64,000 nt of DNA, from NCBI GenBank assembly GCA_034766995.1, contig CM068317.1, positions 34,366,428 through 34,430,427 of the forward strand. Direction: 5' to 3'. Source of the DNA: Acanthacorydalis orientalis. Lineage: Eukaryota > Arthropoda > Insecta > Megaloptera > Corydalidae. The notes under the pieces are model-generated. The model searched no databases. It saw only the letters and a list, made by a program, of their open reading frames with translations, and had not been told where the DNA came from. The position numbers and the translations under genes are program-made. This document shows positions 12,261-25,538 of the stretch, one piece after another. Within the stretch, counting starts at the first letter, position 1. Every line of letters begins with the position of its first letter.

Positions 12261-12319
12261 CATACACATTTTATATTTTTTTAAATAAATGGTTTGAACC
12301 ATTATAGTTTATACACACA

Positions 12320-12322
<3 letters not shown>

Positions 12323-12358
<36 letters not shown>
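12323..12358. repeat. (AT)n microsatellite
   Basis: Thirty-six bases of uninterrupted TA. Confidence 0.95.
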
Positions 12359-12361
<3 letters not shown>

Positions 12362-14808
12362 TATACAAAATAAATTCTAATATATTAATTTCATTGAAGA
12401 TATTTCTTTCAATTTTTATTAATTAATTTATTAAAACTTATTAAAAATGTTATAAAATTACATATGATACTAATTTGGCTTCAAATTAATCAAATCTATA
12501 TATTCTTTGAAAGAGTTATTATATTTGTATATATTAATATAAGACAGATAATTATTTTGTCTTTCGTTCAGAAATCAGTCATGAAAGAATTTTAAAATAT
12601 GAAAGTAAATGTTTTTTTTTTAATTAGTGAGTAAGATAAATTTTATTTAATTTAATTTTTATTTGAGATTTTTCGTTCTCAAAGTTGATTTAATATAAAA
12701 AAATCTACTTAACATTTTAACATATGAAAACAAGAATAAAACTAATATTAATTAAGATCAATAACTTTTTACATCACTTGGTAGTGTATTTCACTGATTT
12801 GATTTATTATTTGTTATCAATGTATTCAAGAAGATAATATCACTCAGTAATGACAAGAAATAATTATATTCTGTGAAAATAGTTATTTTGCATAAAAATA
12901 TAACATCTAACGAAATATTTAAAAAAATCAACAAATTAACTACATTTTCTGTTAATTTATTTATCAAATAGGAATATCAATAATTTTAATATGGGATTTA
13001 TTCCTCAAATAACATTCATATACTTTATAAAAGAGATATTTAAATTAATACAATAAATTGAGCTCAAATTTGAATTTTTTTATTATTTGGAACTATAAAG
13101 TATATATCAAATGGACAGATTTACTTTTCAACTCGATAAAGCCATATATCGTGAAGTCCAGATAGTCATTTCCTGTTTAAGGGGAAAAATATTACCATTC
13201 TCAAGAACTATCCGACACAAAGCTTCAATTTAAATCCAATCGAAAATTCATGAGAATTCTTTAGATCCACAAGATGACAAAACCACAAGTAAAAGCTTGT
13301 GAAATTACACTTTGAAGGTTGGATCCAAAAACCAAGTAAAATAGTTACCAAGTCTTTGTAGAAATTTCATTCTTTAATGTTCTAAATAGATTATAATTGA
13401 AAGTTTCATAAACTTTGTTAAATTATCTAATTTTTTGAATATATTTGTGCAATGTATTTATGTGAAATTTATGGATATTATGATTAATAATTTAATATAA
13501 AATAATTTTATTGAAACATTTATGTTATTATAAGAAAATGCTGTCATATATTAATATTACAACAAAACAAATAGTAACATATTGACGAACATTTAATAAT
13601 ATATAAAAAAATAAGGATCACTGACATAGAAAAAAAAATATAAAATTAAAAAAAGTATGCTTATTGCTACAAATTGGCCAGAATAATTAACTAATTCTAT
13701 TTGCTTCCATAATATAATAATAGTAAAGAAAATTAATTAATAATTAAATAATGGTAAAGAAAAAGTATTATTAATGAAGTAGTATATATATATATATATG
13801 TGTGTGTCAGCTTGTGTGTTTGTGTGAATATGTTTGAGCTCAAGTGTGTTTTATGAAGGTTGATTTTTTATTTGAAAATTATATTCTTTCAATGGACTCA
13901 ATTCTCTCACAATTGTATTATCTTTCCAAAGAAATAATTGTATTATCTTTTCTTTATTAAAATATTCAATAATCATGACAAAAAGTCTATAAATATAAAA
14001 TAATTATTTTTAAATCTTTAAGAAAGATATTGTTGCTATCTAAATGCATATACTAGATCAAAGTAAATATAAATTAATTATTGTAAATTTTAATTTTAAT
14101 ATGTGCTTTTTGGAATGTTAATTCCTTTGTGATATTAAATTAGACTCTAAATATTGCATTTCTTTCAATTCTAGTTTCAAGACTGTGGACAAATTCTTGT
14201 GCACAAATAAGTAGTTTCTCATATGTGACATTTTTTTCTAAAATATCCTACAATTAACTATTATTTATTTTGATATTTATTTATGTACGAATAATTTCGA
14301 TAGCGATTCCAGCTTCAGAGTGTGAAAGAGCTGAATGATTTCTACTACCTTCATTTCTTTACAACGCTTATAACTTTTTGTTAACTCCATTAATAAAATA
14401 TATGCTATAAAAATAGTAATAATTAATTATTCCTCTCAAGTAATGCAGATCAATTTTCAAATTTCTCTATTATTTTACACATTTAGTGTAAATATACTTT
14501 ATTTTTAAATATTTACATTACTTATTAAGTATCTTACTACTTCTACTACTACTATATTCATTAAATATTTTTCATAAATCAATTACCATATATTATATAA
14601 ATAAATCTCAGTTTAAATAATATGAAAACTAAAATATTATATTAAATTAACCAATATTTCATAAAGAAAAACTCGAAATAAAAAAATGAACTTTTAAATC
14701 AACTGATTACCTTAAGAAATTCTATTCTTTTTGAAATTCTGAAAACAATTAGTGCAAATAACAAAAATTACTTTTAAAACTATATGAGAAATTCGAAGCT
14801 TCCATCAA

Positions 14809-14827
14809 CTCTCTCTCTCTCTCTTTA

Positions 14828-14859
<32 letters not shown>
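14809..14859. repeat. (TC)n ... (AT)n microsatellite
   Basis: A TC run followed after a short spacer by TA dinucleotides. Confidence 0.9.
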
Positions 14860-14929
14860 ATGTATAATTATTTAATTACATTCTTTTCATCGCCAAATAT
14901 ATGTGCAACTATATACAATACATCATGTA

Positions 14930-15180
14930 TTGTGTATAATCGACGCTCCTGACAATAGCTTTAGAACGTGTGTAAGATACAGACTTTTATCACAAGAGAT
15001 TCCGGAACGACACGCATATTAGAGGAAGCGAACAAGAAAAATAAGGTACACAATACATCATACTAACGATAATGGAAAACAAATGAGCTTCTAATAGTTG
15101 TATTTTCTACGAAAAATACAACGATTAGAACGGCTGAAGAAATGTAGGCCACAAAATATAGTAAAACTGGTTGTGTTGAC
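14930..15180. other. Moderately GC-richer island
   Basis: Contains GACGCTCC, GAACGACACGC and other CpG-bearing stretches; no open frame of note. Function unknown. Confidence 0.25.
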
Positions 15181-15262
15181 GTGTTTTACTCGGGTTCTTG
15201 GATTCGGTTTAATTTTCGAGTAATTATACTCGTATTATTAATCATTGTTTACATCAATGTCC

Positions 15263-15263
<1 letters not shown>

Positions 15264-15324
<61 letters not shown>

Positions 15325-15328
15325 ATAC

Positions 15329-15382
<54 letters not shown>
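15264..15382. repeat. Long (AT)n/(GT)n microsatellite
   Basis: About 118 bp: pure AT, a GTGTGTGTGT interruption near 15315-15324, then AT with ATAC and ATGT interruptions. One of the four longest arrays here. Confidence 0.95.
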
Positions 15383-15384
<2 letters not shown>

Positions 15385-15489
15385 TTTAATATACTATAAA
15401 TTTCAATATAATACTTGCAAATAGATTTTAATGTAAAAAAATAAAACCAATTCCGTTGAATATTGTATTTATGTCATTGAACTAGTCTT

Positions 15490-15720
15490 TTTTAAAACAC
15501 AATGTGACGTTTAATAATCTCATTCAGTAGAGGAGAAACGAATTGTGATTTTAAATTGGCAACCGACAATTCAGATAAATTTAATAACCTCTTAGTTCGA
15601 TTGAGAAACTCAAGTAGCACTCGTAATGAAGCGGGAGAGACACGGCAGCCGCTGTTGTCAAGACGCGACAGTTGGCACCCCTTCAATTGCAATTTAGGTA
15701 TCGATCATTTCGTATCATTT
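15490..15720. other. GC-richer island open on both strands
   Basis: Carries open frames on both strands: 15556-15822 (+, 88 codons, starting MATDNSDKFNNLLVRLRNSS) and 15492-15692 (-, 66 codons). Both look more protein-like than the background. A donor-like TTTAG|GTATCG lies at about 15695 on the plus strand. I recognise neither product. Overlap in antisense means at most one is real, and both may be accidental. Confidence 0.35.
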
Positions 15721-16332
15721 CATGAAATGGCGTCCGAACGTTTATTTTACGCTTATTTTCCTTTTTTTTCTACTTGTCTTTCTAACAGATGCTGTTTCGA
15801 AACTTTGTATAGCGTTTATTAAATTCTATGAAATTTATATTTCACTATACTGTGCTTTTTTAAATTTAATTTAAGTAATTGAATTTCAGTGAAATTATTT
15901 CAATTCAAATGTATTCATTTACTAAATTTCTAGTGCAATTTGGAATATATTCAAGTTTATTGTAATTCCTGAAAATATTTTATAGAAAAAAATCAAAATT
16001 TTAATATATACTATCTTTATTGCAAAGATTATTTCCTAAGAGTTTAATAAGTTTCCTTTAGGATAAAATGTTTCAATAATTTAAGAGATAAATACAGTAA
16101 TTTTGATAAAATATTTTTAAACTTTAATGAAAATTAATATAAAATTAATAAGAATACATTAATTATATTATTTTATAATTAATTAATATAATTAATATAA
16201 AAAATTACCAATTTAATTTTTTCGGGTTTTATTTTTATTAAAACCGTGATTTTGATGTAGGGTGGCCGGTTGCAACGCTTATTCTACCTTTAGGTATCTT
16301 GAAATTGTTATTTTCGATTTAATATAAGCAAT

Positions 16333-16340
<8 letters not shown>
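15721..16340. other. AT-rich non-coding DNA
   Basis: Nothing recognised apart from a small patch at 16240-16290 containing GGTGGCCGGTTGCAACGC. Confidence 0.6.
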
Positions 16341-16365
<25 letters not shown>

Positions 16366-16510
16366 ACAGGTGGGCTGAAAAGTTCGTAGGCTTGCATAGA
16401 AAAAATTTTTAAAAATTTTTAAGTCTTATTAATTTTTAAATTTTTTTTTAGAGAGTGTCAGCCTACGAACTTTTCAGCCCACCTGTTATATATATATATA
16501 TATATATATG
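16341..16510. repeat. (TA)n arrays flanking a mini-element
   Basis: (AT)n at about 16342-16364 and again at about 16487-16509, one on each side of the palindromic element. The whole 170 bp is close to one large palindrome. Confidence 0.9.
16363..16489. mobile_element. Short palindromic mariner-type MITE
   Basis: Arms 16363-16392 and 16460-16489 are perfect 30-bp inverted repeats around a 67-bp AT-rich centre. Inside the TA border the end reads ACAGGTGGGCTGAAAAGTTC. This resembles the ends of irritans-subfamily mariners such as Himar1 (ACAGGTTGGCTGATAAGT). There is no room for a transposase, so it would be a non-autonomous element mobilised in trans. TA borders on both sides fit mariner target choice. 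The perfect arms suggest a fairly young copy, or constraint or gene conversion between arms. Confidence 0.85.
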
Positions 16511-17369
16511 AGTATAATGTTCGATTTACAGAAATACAAATAAAATATAACTATATTTAGTTTCTTTTAAAATTAAAATTGTATATTTTTATATAATGAT
16601 CTCTTCGATACTTTAAACTAATGGTCTGTTTTTTATCACTTGAGATTCTGTTCTTCAATACTAGTTTTAGTATGAGTATAATTTTCATGTTAATTTTATA
16701 GCTGATTTTAATTCAATCTCATATTCGTTTATATACATTTTATTTGGTGTGTACTTTATACTTTTGAAATATAAAATATAATGTTGCCAGTATATGTATT
16801 CGTTTAATGTATTAGTTTTATATATTTACGAGTTTTTAAAATATTTAAGTTTATAACTTTATTATTAATTGTGATTGTTTATGTTGAATTATTTATAACT
16901 TTAATATTATGTTCCATTTCTAATATGTATTTAGTAAATATTGAATAGTCGATTATATTTAAAACACTTTATCTGTTCTTATACATATCTACAAATCTTC
17001 CAACTGTTTGATAGATATGTTTTTTTAAATGAATTCTATATTAGTTTATAACATATTTTATTTTAATATTTATTACCGAAACTATAACTTAATAAATTTG
17101 AAGATATTAATTTTCTTTAATCATGTATTTAATATTTTTATATTGTATTTTAATCTCATAGTCACTAATTTATTAATAAAATATACATTCAAAAATAATT
17201 AAAATATTTTAAATGATATTATTTTATTAAATAAATATAATTGATAAAAAATAATTACAGTGGTTAATTCGTTTCGAGTCTTATATTTAATTCACTCAAG
17301 TTGATTATAATTTACTTTCTTGAGTTTATAAACTCTTTCATTATTACAACACTAAAAATTCTAGTATGT
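16511..17369. other. AT-rich non-coding DNA
   Basis: No gene, repeat array or island seen. Confidence 0.65.
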
Positions 17370-17560
17370 ACGCGTCTGGATCAAAAACTTTCACGGCTAT
17401 CGTCACCGAATCCCTTTTTCTTTGAAACCACCCTTCGCTTCAGTACTGACGACATTCGCAACTAAGTCTTTTATTCTTCAGAAGACGGACTTCGTTTCGT
17501 AGTTCGGCTGATCCAATACCCCTCTCAATTTTGCAATCGGCTTGCTTGGCAGTTTTCACG
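17370..17560. other. GC-richer island
   Basis: CpG-bearing stretch including CTATCGTCACCGAATCCC and GAAGACGGACTTCG, the latter a small inverted repeat (GAAG...CTTC). No good frame. Candidate regulatory element. Confidence 0.3.
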
Positions 17561-17616
17561 GACCATCAGTTTCTCTTATACAGATATAAGTATATCGTAT
17601 TTTACTTCAATGTATG

Positions 17617-17618
<2 letters not shown>

Positions 17619-17683
<65 letters not shown>
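17619..17683. repeat. (AT)n microsatellite
   Basis: About 65 bp of AT with one ATAC interruption. Confidence 0.95.
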
Positions 17684-17686
<3 letters not shown>

Positions 17687-18868
17687 CATATAAATAAATC
17701 GTGTACAATATATCAATATATTTTAAATATATAAAAAAATATATGAAATCTTTTTGCTGATGTACATTTTTCAACAATTTCACGTTGGGTCATCATAACA
17801 TAGATTTTATTTTTCAACAGAAATAGGAAATTTTACATTTCTTTATTATATTTTCTTAGAAATAAATATATAGCTATTTAAAATATATACGTCAAATAAT
17901 GAAATATTTTATTTAGTTTTTTTTGAAAAATTTTATATTAAAGAGCAACGAATTATCTTATATGTCTTTTATATACAGTTTGTCTTATAAAAATAATCTT
18001 ATTATTAGTGTAAAAAAATATTTTTAGCATAATAAAGAGTTCATAATTATACATTTATTGTTTTTTATGACTAATCCAACAATGAAACTAGAAAGATCAT
18101 TATAAACAAAATATATAATTTATAAAAGAAGAAGGAATTATATTTAGTAGGCTTTAATAATAACGTATAAAAATATTTTATGTATATCAACGTTCAATAA
18201 TTATCGAAAAAAAAACTTTTTTCTACTGATAGAAGAGTTAATTATTTAATTTATAAAGCGTGTACATAGATTGGTATATCAACAGTTGGATCAGTTCTTG
18301 AAAAGCAACGGGAGAAAATAGCTAATAGAGTTAGATTGAATTGAAAGACAAAATGCTGTTTGGAGAATAAAATGCTATGTAAGACAAAAATTAGGAACTT
18401 TGCCAAAGTTTTGTGAATGGAACACAGATACGACAAATAAATTTACTTGGATACTTCAGAAAATAAGAATTCACAAATATAGATGAACACATATAAACGC
18501 TAACAAAGGAAAAGAAATTGAAAATATTTAAAAGTAAACAAAATGAGAATATAAACCAACATATTTTAATCGAATTAAATTATTCATTTTATAAAAAATA
18601 ATCAATTATTTTTATCAATTATATGTACAATTGTGTGATTTTTTTGACGTATTTTTGGTTTAGTAAATGATCTATTAAGCTTTAAATAAATACAAATATT
18701 TTATTATAAAAGTTCAAGTAGAGATAAAAAATATTCAATTTTTAGATTAATATTGTTTTATGTTTAAAAATCTAATAATAAAAGTAAAATACATATTTTT
18801 TACAAAAGAGTTTTATTTTTTTATAAAGAAGAATATATATTTTGAAAAAGGTTGGACATAAGTAACAA

Positions 18869-18872
<4 letters not shown>

Positions 18873-18928
<56 letters not shown>
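18873..18928. repeat. (AT)n microsatellite
   Basis: Uninterrupted, about 56 bp. Confidence 0.95.
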
Positions 18929-18929
<1 letters not shown>

Positions 18930-19079
18930 GTATTTGATTCGTATAGACAGTTTTCATCAATTTCTTTTGTCTTTTCTGTTATTATTCATGTCATTAATAA
19001 GGAAATAGTAAATATAATGTAGATAATTTATATTTTATTACTTATTTTAAGAAAATATTTTATTGTAGTAGTACTAGTA

Positions 19080-19270
19080 ATAATAGTGTGGAGCTAATAC
19101 GGCTTAATGATAACTATTCACAAACATTAAAGCTTCCTTTCGTTTGCTGTGTCGCACGTTAAATCTCTTCTTTCCACAGATTCCTCCATTTCCGCAATCT
19201 AGCATCGTATGGGTTATCGCGTACTCATTTTTCTGGTGACATTCACTCGAAATTTTTTCTCAATCATCTT
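19080..19270. other. GC-richer island
   Basis: Includes GTGTCGCACGTTAAATC and GGGTTATCGCGTACTC. No long frame. Candidate non-coding element. Confidence 0.3.
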
Positions 19271-19526
19271 TCTGTACCTATATCTAGAAATACACATGTA
19301 ATATTTCACTGTAAATTATTATATAACTTATCAAATTTCTTATAAATCTATTTATATCATTCTATTTTTGTATCAGTAACTGAAAAACTTAAATATGTAT
19401 TCATATTTGAGATAAAATAAAAATTAGATATTAAATTGATGATTAATTTCTTTTACTGAGCATTAGTAGCAAGTTCTAATTATAAAGTATATTATTTTAT
19501 TCTAAATATCCAAACTGTATGTAAAT

Positions 19527-19530
<4 letters not shown>

Positions 19531-19570
<40 letters not shown>
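19531..19570. repeat. (AT)n microsatellite
   Basis: Forty bases of AT. Confidence 0.95.
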
Positions 19571-19573
<3 letters not shown>

Positions 19574-19647
19574 TTTTTTTCTTTAGTAAAAAGTTCCTCT
19601 TAAATTATACACATCTTTGTGTATAAAATACATCTTTTTTGTGGATT

Positions 19648-19701
<54 letters not shown>
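19648..19701. repeat. (TC)n(AT)n microsatellite
   Basis: Sixteen bases of CT followed directly by AT repeats. Confidence 0.95.
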
Positions 19702-19704
<3 letters not shown>

Positions 19705-20209
19705 TCATAAATACAAAAAATAAATTAGAAATTATAATCTTCTATTTTTTATTCAATATTCATTCTCATTACTTTATGTAAAATACATAAAAATGTCCAT
19801 ACAATTTATTTATATTACGTATCTTCTCCTGACTTGATAAAAATTCCTGTCATAGTTAAAATTACATTGACCTTCACCTCACCATATTCACATTTAGATC
19901 CGCATGCTGAAAGACTTAATGTACCTTTTGTTTTCCAATAACTTGAGACCGTAGAGTATGCGACAAGTTTTTGTATTGTTATATAAATATAATAAGTTTG
20001 AGTAATGAGTATTAAATTATTATATTTTTTAAATAACCAAAATAATGGAAGAAATGATTAAACTTCATACATAAAATATTAATAACGTATAATAATATTT
20101 TTTATATAAACTATTTGATTATTCATATAAATAGTAATATGTGTATTCGTTAAGCTAGACTATATTTGCCTGTTATTTTATTTTCATGTATATTCTGAGA
20201 AAATTTCAA

Positions 20210-20500
20210 ATATCTTTAGTAGAATCTATACGTTCCTATAATGTCATTAACTGGCAATATAACAAGATGTGGGGAAAACAAAGCTGACATTTACGAAACG
20301 AACTATTGATTAGCACCATGTAAAACTTCATTTGCTATTGGCAATGACTTTTTTTCTGATTGACAAAAACTTACACTTGGGGTAAAGTTGTAATCGACCA
20401 GGATGCGTTATATACCAACGCTAATATAAAAACGTTGTACTGTAGTGAATCATTCTAAAACGTTTTCACACCATCGCGTGACTTTATTCTATTTACAACA
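20210..20500. other. Moderately GC-richer island
   Basis: Contains GTTGTAATCGACCAGGATGC, CCATCGCGTGAC and two AAAACGTT-type cores. No coding frame. Function unknown. Confidence 0.3.
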
Positions 20501-20531
20501 AACACTCACTGTTTTTTGTTCAATACAATTG

Positions 20532-20532
<1 letters not shown>

Positions 20533-20575
<43 letters not shown>
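20533..20575. repeat. (TA)n microsatellite
   Basis: Uninterrupted TA of about 43 bp. Confidence 0.95.
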
Positions 20576-20579
<4 letters not shown>

Positions 20580-20738
20580 ATTAGAGTGTATTAATCAAGA
20601 AATTATGAAAAATGTCTTAATTTTGAATTTGGATTGAAGAAGTATTTAATTACTCTTAAAATATATTTTTAATTTTTAAAAAAATATTAATATTCATATT
20701 TTTATTTGGATATTTATTTTATATTTCCTTTTTCTTTC

Positions 20739-20748
20739 ACACACACAC

Positions 20749-20795
<47 letters not shown>
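20739..20795. repeat. (AC)n(AT)n microsatellite
   Basis: Short AC run, an ATTATAT junction, then TA repeats. Confidence 0.95.
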
Positions 20796-20797
<2 letters not shown>

Positions 20798-21699
20798 TTT
20801 AAAAATATATTTATAAATATAGAAAATGAGTCATATTATGATGCACTTTGTTAATATTTTCTTTAATTGAAAAACTAATAATAAATTTAAAATTATTTTT
20901 AAAATTAAAAAAATTACTAACATCTTGGTTCCGTCACATAAAAATTAATTATATTATAATACTTTTGATACACTCGTGTCTATAGAGAAATGTTGAAGAA
21001 TAAAGTAATGTGTTAGGTCATTAAAAGTAAAGATTAACTAATAATAATTAATTTGAACAAAAAATGATTTCATACAATTTATTATTCTAATCAAGCAGAT
21101 TTACAATAGTTAGTATAATCATTTCTCTTTAAAGTAATTAAAATAAATTTTAATTTAGACTTGCATTATATAATTTTTATTATTATCAGTTCAAATATCG
21201 TAAATATAAATTATAAAATAAGTGATCTTTATTATCTAAAATGAAATATTATCAATATTTAAAAACATTAATTTATCCAAAATATACTGTGAATTAAATT
21301 TATATTCAACATTTAAGAAAAAATAATTTGTAATAGATATTATTTATCGCTAATAATCTGCATTAAAAATTATTTTATTATAATTATTTAATCTTTTTTT
21401 ATAACTAGTTATAAAATTTATTAAAAATATTATATAAATTTTGAAAGAAAATTAACAGGAAAATCATAATCATAAAAATCTTTTTAATAAATCGTCAGTA
21501 CCTTTTTAAATAATTATCGAATTTTTTTTATCTTTTCTGATCAATAAAAACAGTTATTTAAAAAAAGTATTTAAGTAGTTTATGTAAATATCATCAAAAG
21601 GTACTTTAAAACATGTAATTTTTAAACAGATACAATCATATATATATATATATATAAATTCATAACAATAAAAATCTTAATAAAACAAACAGGCATGCA

Positions 21700-21900
21700 A
21701 TGTATGTTAATTAAGGGAGATTTTTCAATACGTGCGTTGAAGAATCGCATCCGGACAAGGATTTGAACTTGATTGCAATATTTGCTCCCCTACGAAAATA
21801 CACTTCTACAAGCAGAGAGAAACTCCTGACAAGTTGGTTGCCCTGATCAAGTGGCTCGTGTCAGGTGCGAAAAATACCCACTGAATTTTATATAGAATAG
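21700..21900. other. GC-richer island
   Basis: Contains GAATCGCATCCGGACAAGG and a pair of TGTCAGG/CCTGACA blocks (CTCCTGACAAG near 21823 and CGTGTCAGGTG near 21858) that form an inverted repeat. On the minus strand AGTTCAAATCC resembles a tRNA B-box, but no tRNA fold surrounds it. Function unknown. Confidence 0.3.
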
Positions 21901-22138
21901 GAAATAAAATATTTGCAATGATTTGACACTTCGGAAATACACATGGGAAAAATGTAAAGAAAAATGTGTTCGACATTATTTGATCAAAAATAAAGTTTGT
22001 CGCAGAGTTTCGGACATCACGATGCGATATATACTTTTTTCAAACATTTTATTTGAAACAGTTGGGCCGAAGCTTCGAATATTTCAAATTAAATTTATCT
22101 CAATGTTGACATCATACTTAATCGTTACGAATCAATTC

Positions 22139-22183
<45 letters not shown>

Positions 22184-22470
22184 TATATTCTTATTTTACA
22201 ATAAAACTTATATTAATGTATTCACTGCATTCATATGAATTAATTTTTGCGGAAATAGTGGGTGATGTAATCAATTTCACAATTATTGCAATTTACATTA
22301 CATTTATTTTATTAATGAAATAAAATAACTTGTTTAAAATCTTTTGACAGTTTTTGTAATTATTGAATAATTTAAAAAATATATTTTTTAATTATAATTT
22401 TAAATATAATTGTATACTTTTATACTTTTACTCCTATTGCTACTTTATTCTGGTGGCCGTCTTTTTCGAC

Positions 22471-22517
22471 CATCTGAGTATTTGTTTTCCACGTGAAGGA
22501 CAGATGCTCAGATGAGC
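22471..22517. repeat. Imperfect hairpin in a GC-richer patch
   Basis: CATCTGAGTATTTG and the downstream CAGATGCTCAGATG are imperfect inverted repeats (12 of 14 positions) around about 15 bases that include CCACGTGA. It could be a small structured RNA, a transposon scrap or a regulatory palindrome; nothing decides between them. Confidence 0.4.
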
Positions 22518-23867
22518 CAAAGGACAAATAACATCAGTACAAAGAATTTCAATATTTTAATAAAAATATGAACACTATTCATTATTAAAATATATAGAAT
22601 TTTATTTTATTTAATTTTAACCTGGCGGTAATTTTGTTGTCCACTGTTTAAATAATTTTTTTTAATATATATTGTAAAAAGTTATACAGTTGTATAAAAA
22701 TTATCATTTAAATAGATTTTCATAAAGTGGTCAACCTAAAGATACTAGAAAAAATGCTTTATTTTGATTTGAATCGATTTTTAAAAAATCCAATGATGAT
22801 GTACTTATAATAAATCACAGGTGCAAAAATTTTCTGTTTTCATGTTCAAATACTATGGGACTACTTTTTATATTTGCTTCTTAAGTATGTTGGAATTGAC
22901 ATGAAATATCCAATAAATGATGAAAATGCATAGCCAATAGTTGAAAAATTTAATAAAAAATTATGATTTATTTATGAAAGCAAAAAGATATTTTTCAAAT
23001 AATTGAACAAATATTTACCTTTTTTAATTATTTTATTTTCTTCATTTTATTTCCCTTTTTTTTAAAAAAAAACAATACAAGTAAAAACTTAAAAACATAA
23101 TAATAGTTTATTAATTTTTATTTCGTTTATACAACAACCTTTTCAATTATCAAATGTTATTAACTTTTTACAAATATATTTTATTAAGATTTATTTCAAC
23201 GAATATATGCTACAAGTAATTTCAAGTTTATCTGGGTATTAAACTGAGTTTATTTTTAAAATAACTGGTTAATATATTTATAACATATTGAAAGTTCGAA
23301 ACATTATTTAATTTTTCAAATATTTCTTCTACAATAACTAAATAATACACACATTTAATAAGAAAAAATATATTTCTTTTCATTATATTTTCAGTAAACT
23401 TTCATAAAATAAATCATTTAGTGAATATTTGTTAAACAAATAAAAAACTATTTTTTTTATAAATAGTACCTGTAAGAAAAAAATGAAAATAAATAATTAG
23501 CATATAAAAGAATTACTTTTACCGTGTTAATTTCCATAAGAAATTAAATGGATGGATACTTCTAGTGTATAGGCTTGTCTGTAAATCGAATTTTAAGCTT
23601 TAAATTATTTTTTCTATCATTCAAATCAAACTAAACCAAATTCGAATATTTTTGCATATTTTTATCGAAGTTTATGTCTAAAATGAAACCAAACAAGAAC
23701 AATAAAATAATTATTGATTTCATTTGAATGTTATTAAAGAATTAATTTATTTTGTCAATATTAGTAACGATTTTTCTTTATTATGAGTCTTTTTTCCATT
23801 TCGAAAAATTGTTTTTTTGATAATAAAATGTACATTTTTACTCCATATCACATATAGATTCGTTACA

Positions 23868-23905
23868 TATATATATATATGTGTGTGTGTGTGTGCGTGT
23901 GTGTG
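23868..23905. repeat. (AT)n(GT)n microsatellite
   Basis: AT repeats turning into GT repeats with one GC interruption. Confidence 0.95.
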
Positions 23906-24452
23906 AAATAAATACAGGTTCAATCGTAATAAGTAATGTATGCTATACAAAATAAAATAACATTGATAATATACAATGTGTGATATTTGAAAATGTGTAT
24001 TTTCGTATATGTATTGTTGATAAAATATTCATGAATGTTGGAAAGCAATCATGCCTAAGAAGTAAAAGAAAAAAACGTTGAATAATACCAGACATTTCTC
24101 TGAATGTAATGCATGTACATACATAGCAAACGTCTACAGCAATTGAACAACGCGTTATTTCACTTCAGGTTTCAAATATGAAATATTGGCATATTTGAAA
24201 AGAACTACAACATAAAATATAAACTTTATATATACGAAGATTTATTATGTCTATACGCCTGTAAGAAAATAGATAAATAAAATGTGTATATATTGATATA
24301 AACTGACAGTGAAAAGTTAGCGAAATGTCGTTTCTTTGCAAGTGACATGTTTCACAAGTGTTCTTTATATATGAGTCTATGTGTTTTATTCACCTCGAAC
24401 AAATCATTTGTGAATCATGATTTTTGAAAGTAATGAAGAATTATGCTTCTCT

Positions 24453-24569
<117 letters not shown>

Positions 24570-24938
24570 TTAGAAACCGAAAAATAAGATCAACAGCTTA
24601 AGAGTCTAAAATATAAAATAATATTTATATTCAAGTAGATTTTAAAAAAAGTATATTTTCGTATTTCATTAAGTTTTATTAAAATCAAGATAAATTATTT
24701 GTATACGAGTATAATGTTAATACTTTTTTCATATAAAGATATATAATAAAGTATTAAACGTGTAACTGGGGTTGACATCGTTAATAATCATGTAATACAA
24801 AATCTCTACACGTTTCTTTAAAATTTTTTGTCCATTTTTTGAAGTTTTACGGAATATTTTTTTATGTATAGATAGATATAACTTCTTCAACAAGTTTTTA
24901 ATAAAGATTATAGTTAAAATACGTACATCTATAAAATA

Positions 24939-24989
24939 TGTATGTATATATGTATGTATATATATATATATATGTATAAATGTATGTAT

Positions 24990-25037
<48 letters not shown>

Positions 25038-25096
25038 TTATATGTATCTATATATATATATATATATACACATACATACAATATATACATACACAC
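24939..25096. repeat. Mixed (AT)n/(ATGT)n microsatellite
   Basis: About 155 bp alternating AT blocks with ATGT tetranucleotides, ending in ATAC units. Confidence 0.95.
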
Positions 25097-25506
25097 CCTT
25101 TCATTAAACATCTTACCGTCTTTTCCTTGAACTAGTATTGCTGTTACAAAGCGTAATCTTTAACTTTTTATACTCTTTCTTCATCCATCAAACACATTAA
25201 ACGTTTATCTTCTGATCATCACATATATTAAATCCCATTACTTAGCTTTTATTGTATATCATGTATAGCTTTATATATTTTCTTGGTCGCAAACCTATTA
25301 AACATTTTAAATCCACACTAGAATCATATCATCTTTCATTAAATAGAAACTGTTTTCTTAATCTTTGATTTGACTTTGTCTAGATTTTGTCTAAGCTCTA
25401 AAGCTATTCGAATAGAAATAAAAAGTTAAATTGTAAACGGATTATTCATTGAAAAACCTGTTTTTATGGATATTTACTTAGATCATTCATCGTCGATATA
25501 CACATG

Positions 25507-25538
25507 CGCACACACACACTCACACACAAATATATATA

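Larger units (their letters stand above)
12261..14929. other. AT-rich non-coding DNA
   Basis: No gene seen. Arrays: (AT)n 12323-12358, (AT)n(GT)n 13783-13807, (TC)n then (AT)n 14809-14859. A short duplication of AATTGTATTATCTTTC lies at about 13911-13950. Confidence 0.65.
17561..19079. other. AT-rich non-coding DNA
   Basis: Nothing gene-like. Long (AT)n arrays at 17619-17683 and 18873-18928; an open frame at 18251-18436 (-) has no recognisable content. Confidence 0.65.
19271..20209. other. AT-rich non-coding DNA
   Basis: No gene. Arrays: (AT)n 19531-19570 and (TC)n(AT)n 19648-19701. Confidence 0.65.
20501..21699. other. AT-rich non-coding DNA
   Basis: Arrays (AT)n 20533-20575 and (AC)n(AT)n 20739-20795; otherwise nothing recognised. 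Confidence 0.65.

Noticed and set aside
21740..21790. tRNA or tRNA-derived SINE on the minus strand (B-box-like AGTTCAAATCC)
   Set aside because: No matching A-box at proper spacing and no acceptor stem pairing around it.
22615..22645. piggyBac end (TTAACCTGGCGGTAAT)
   Set aside because: TTAA is common here and no inverted partner could be found.
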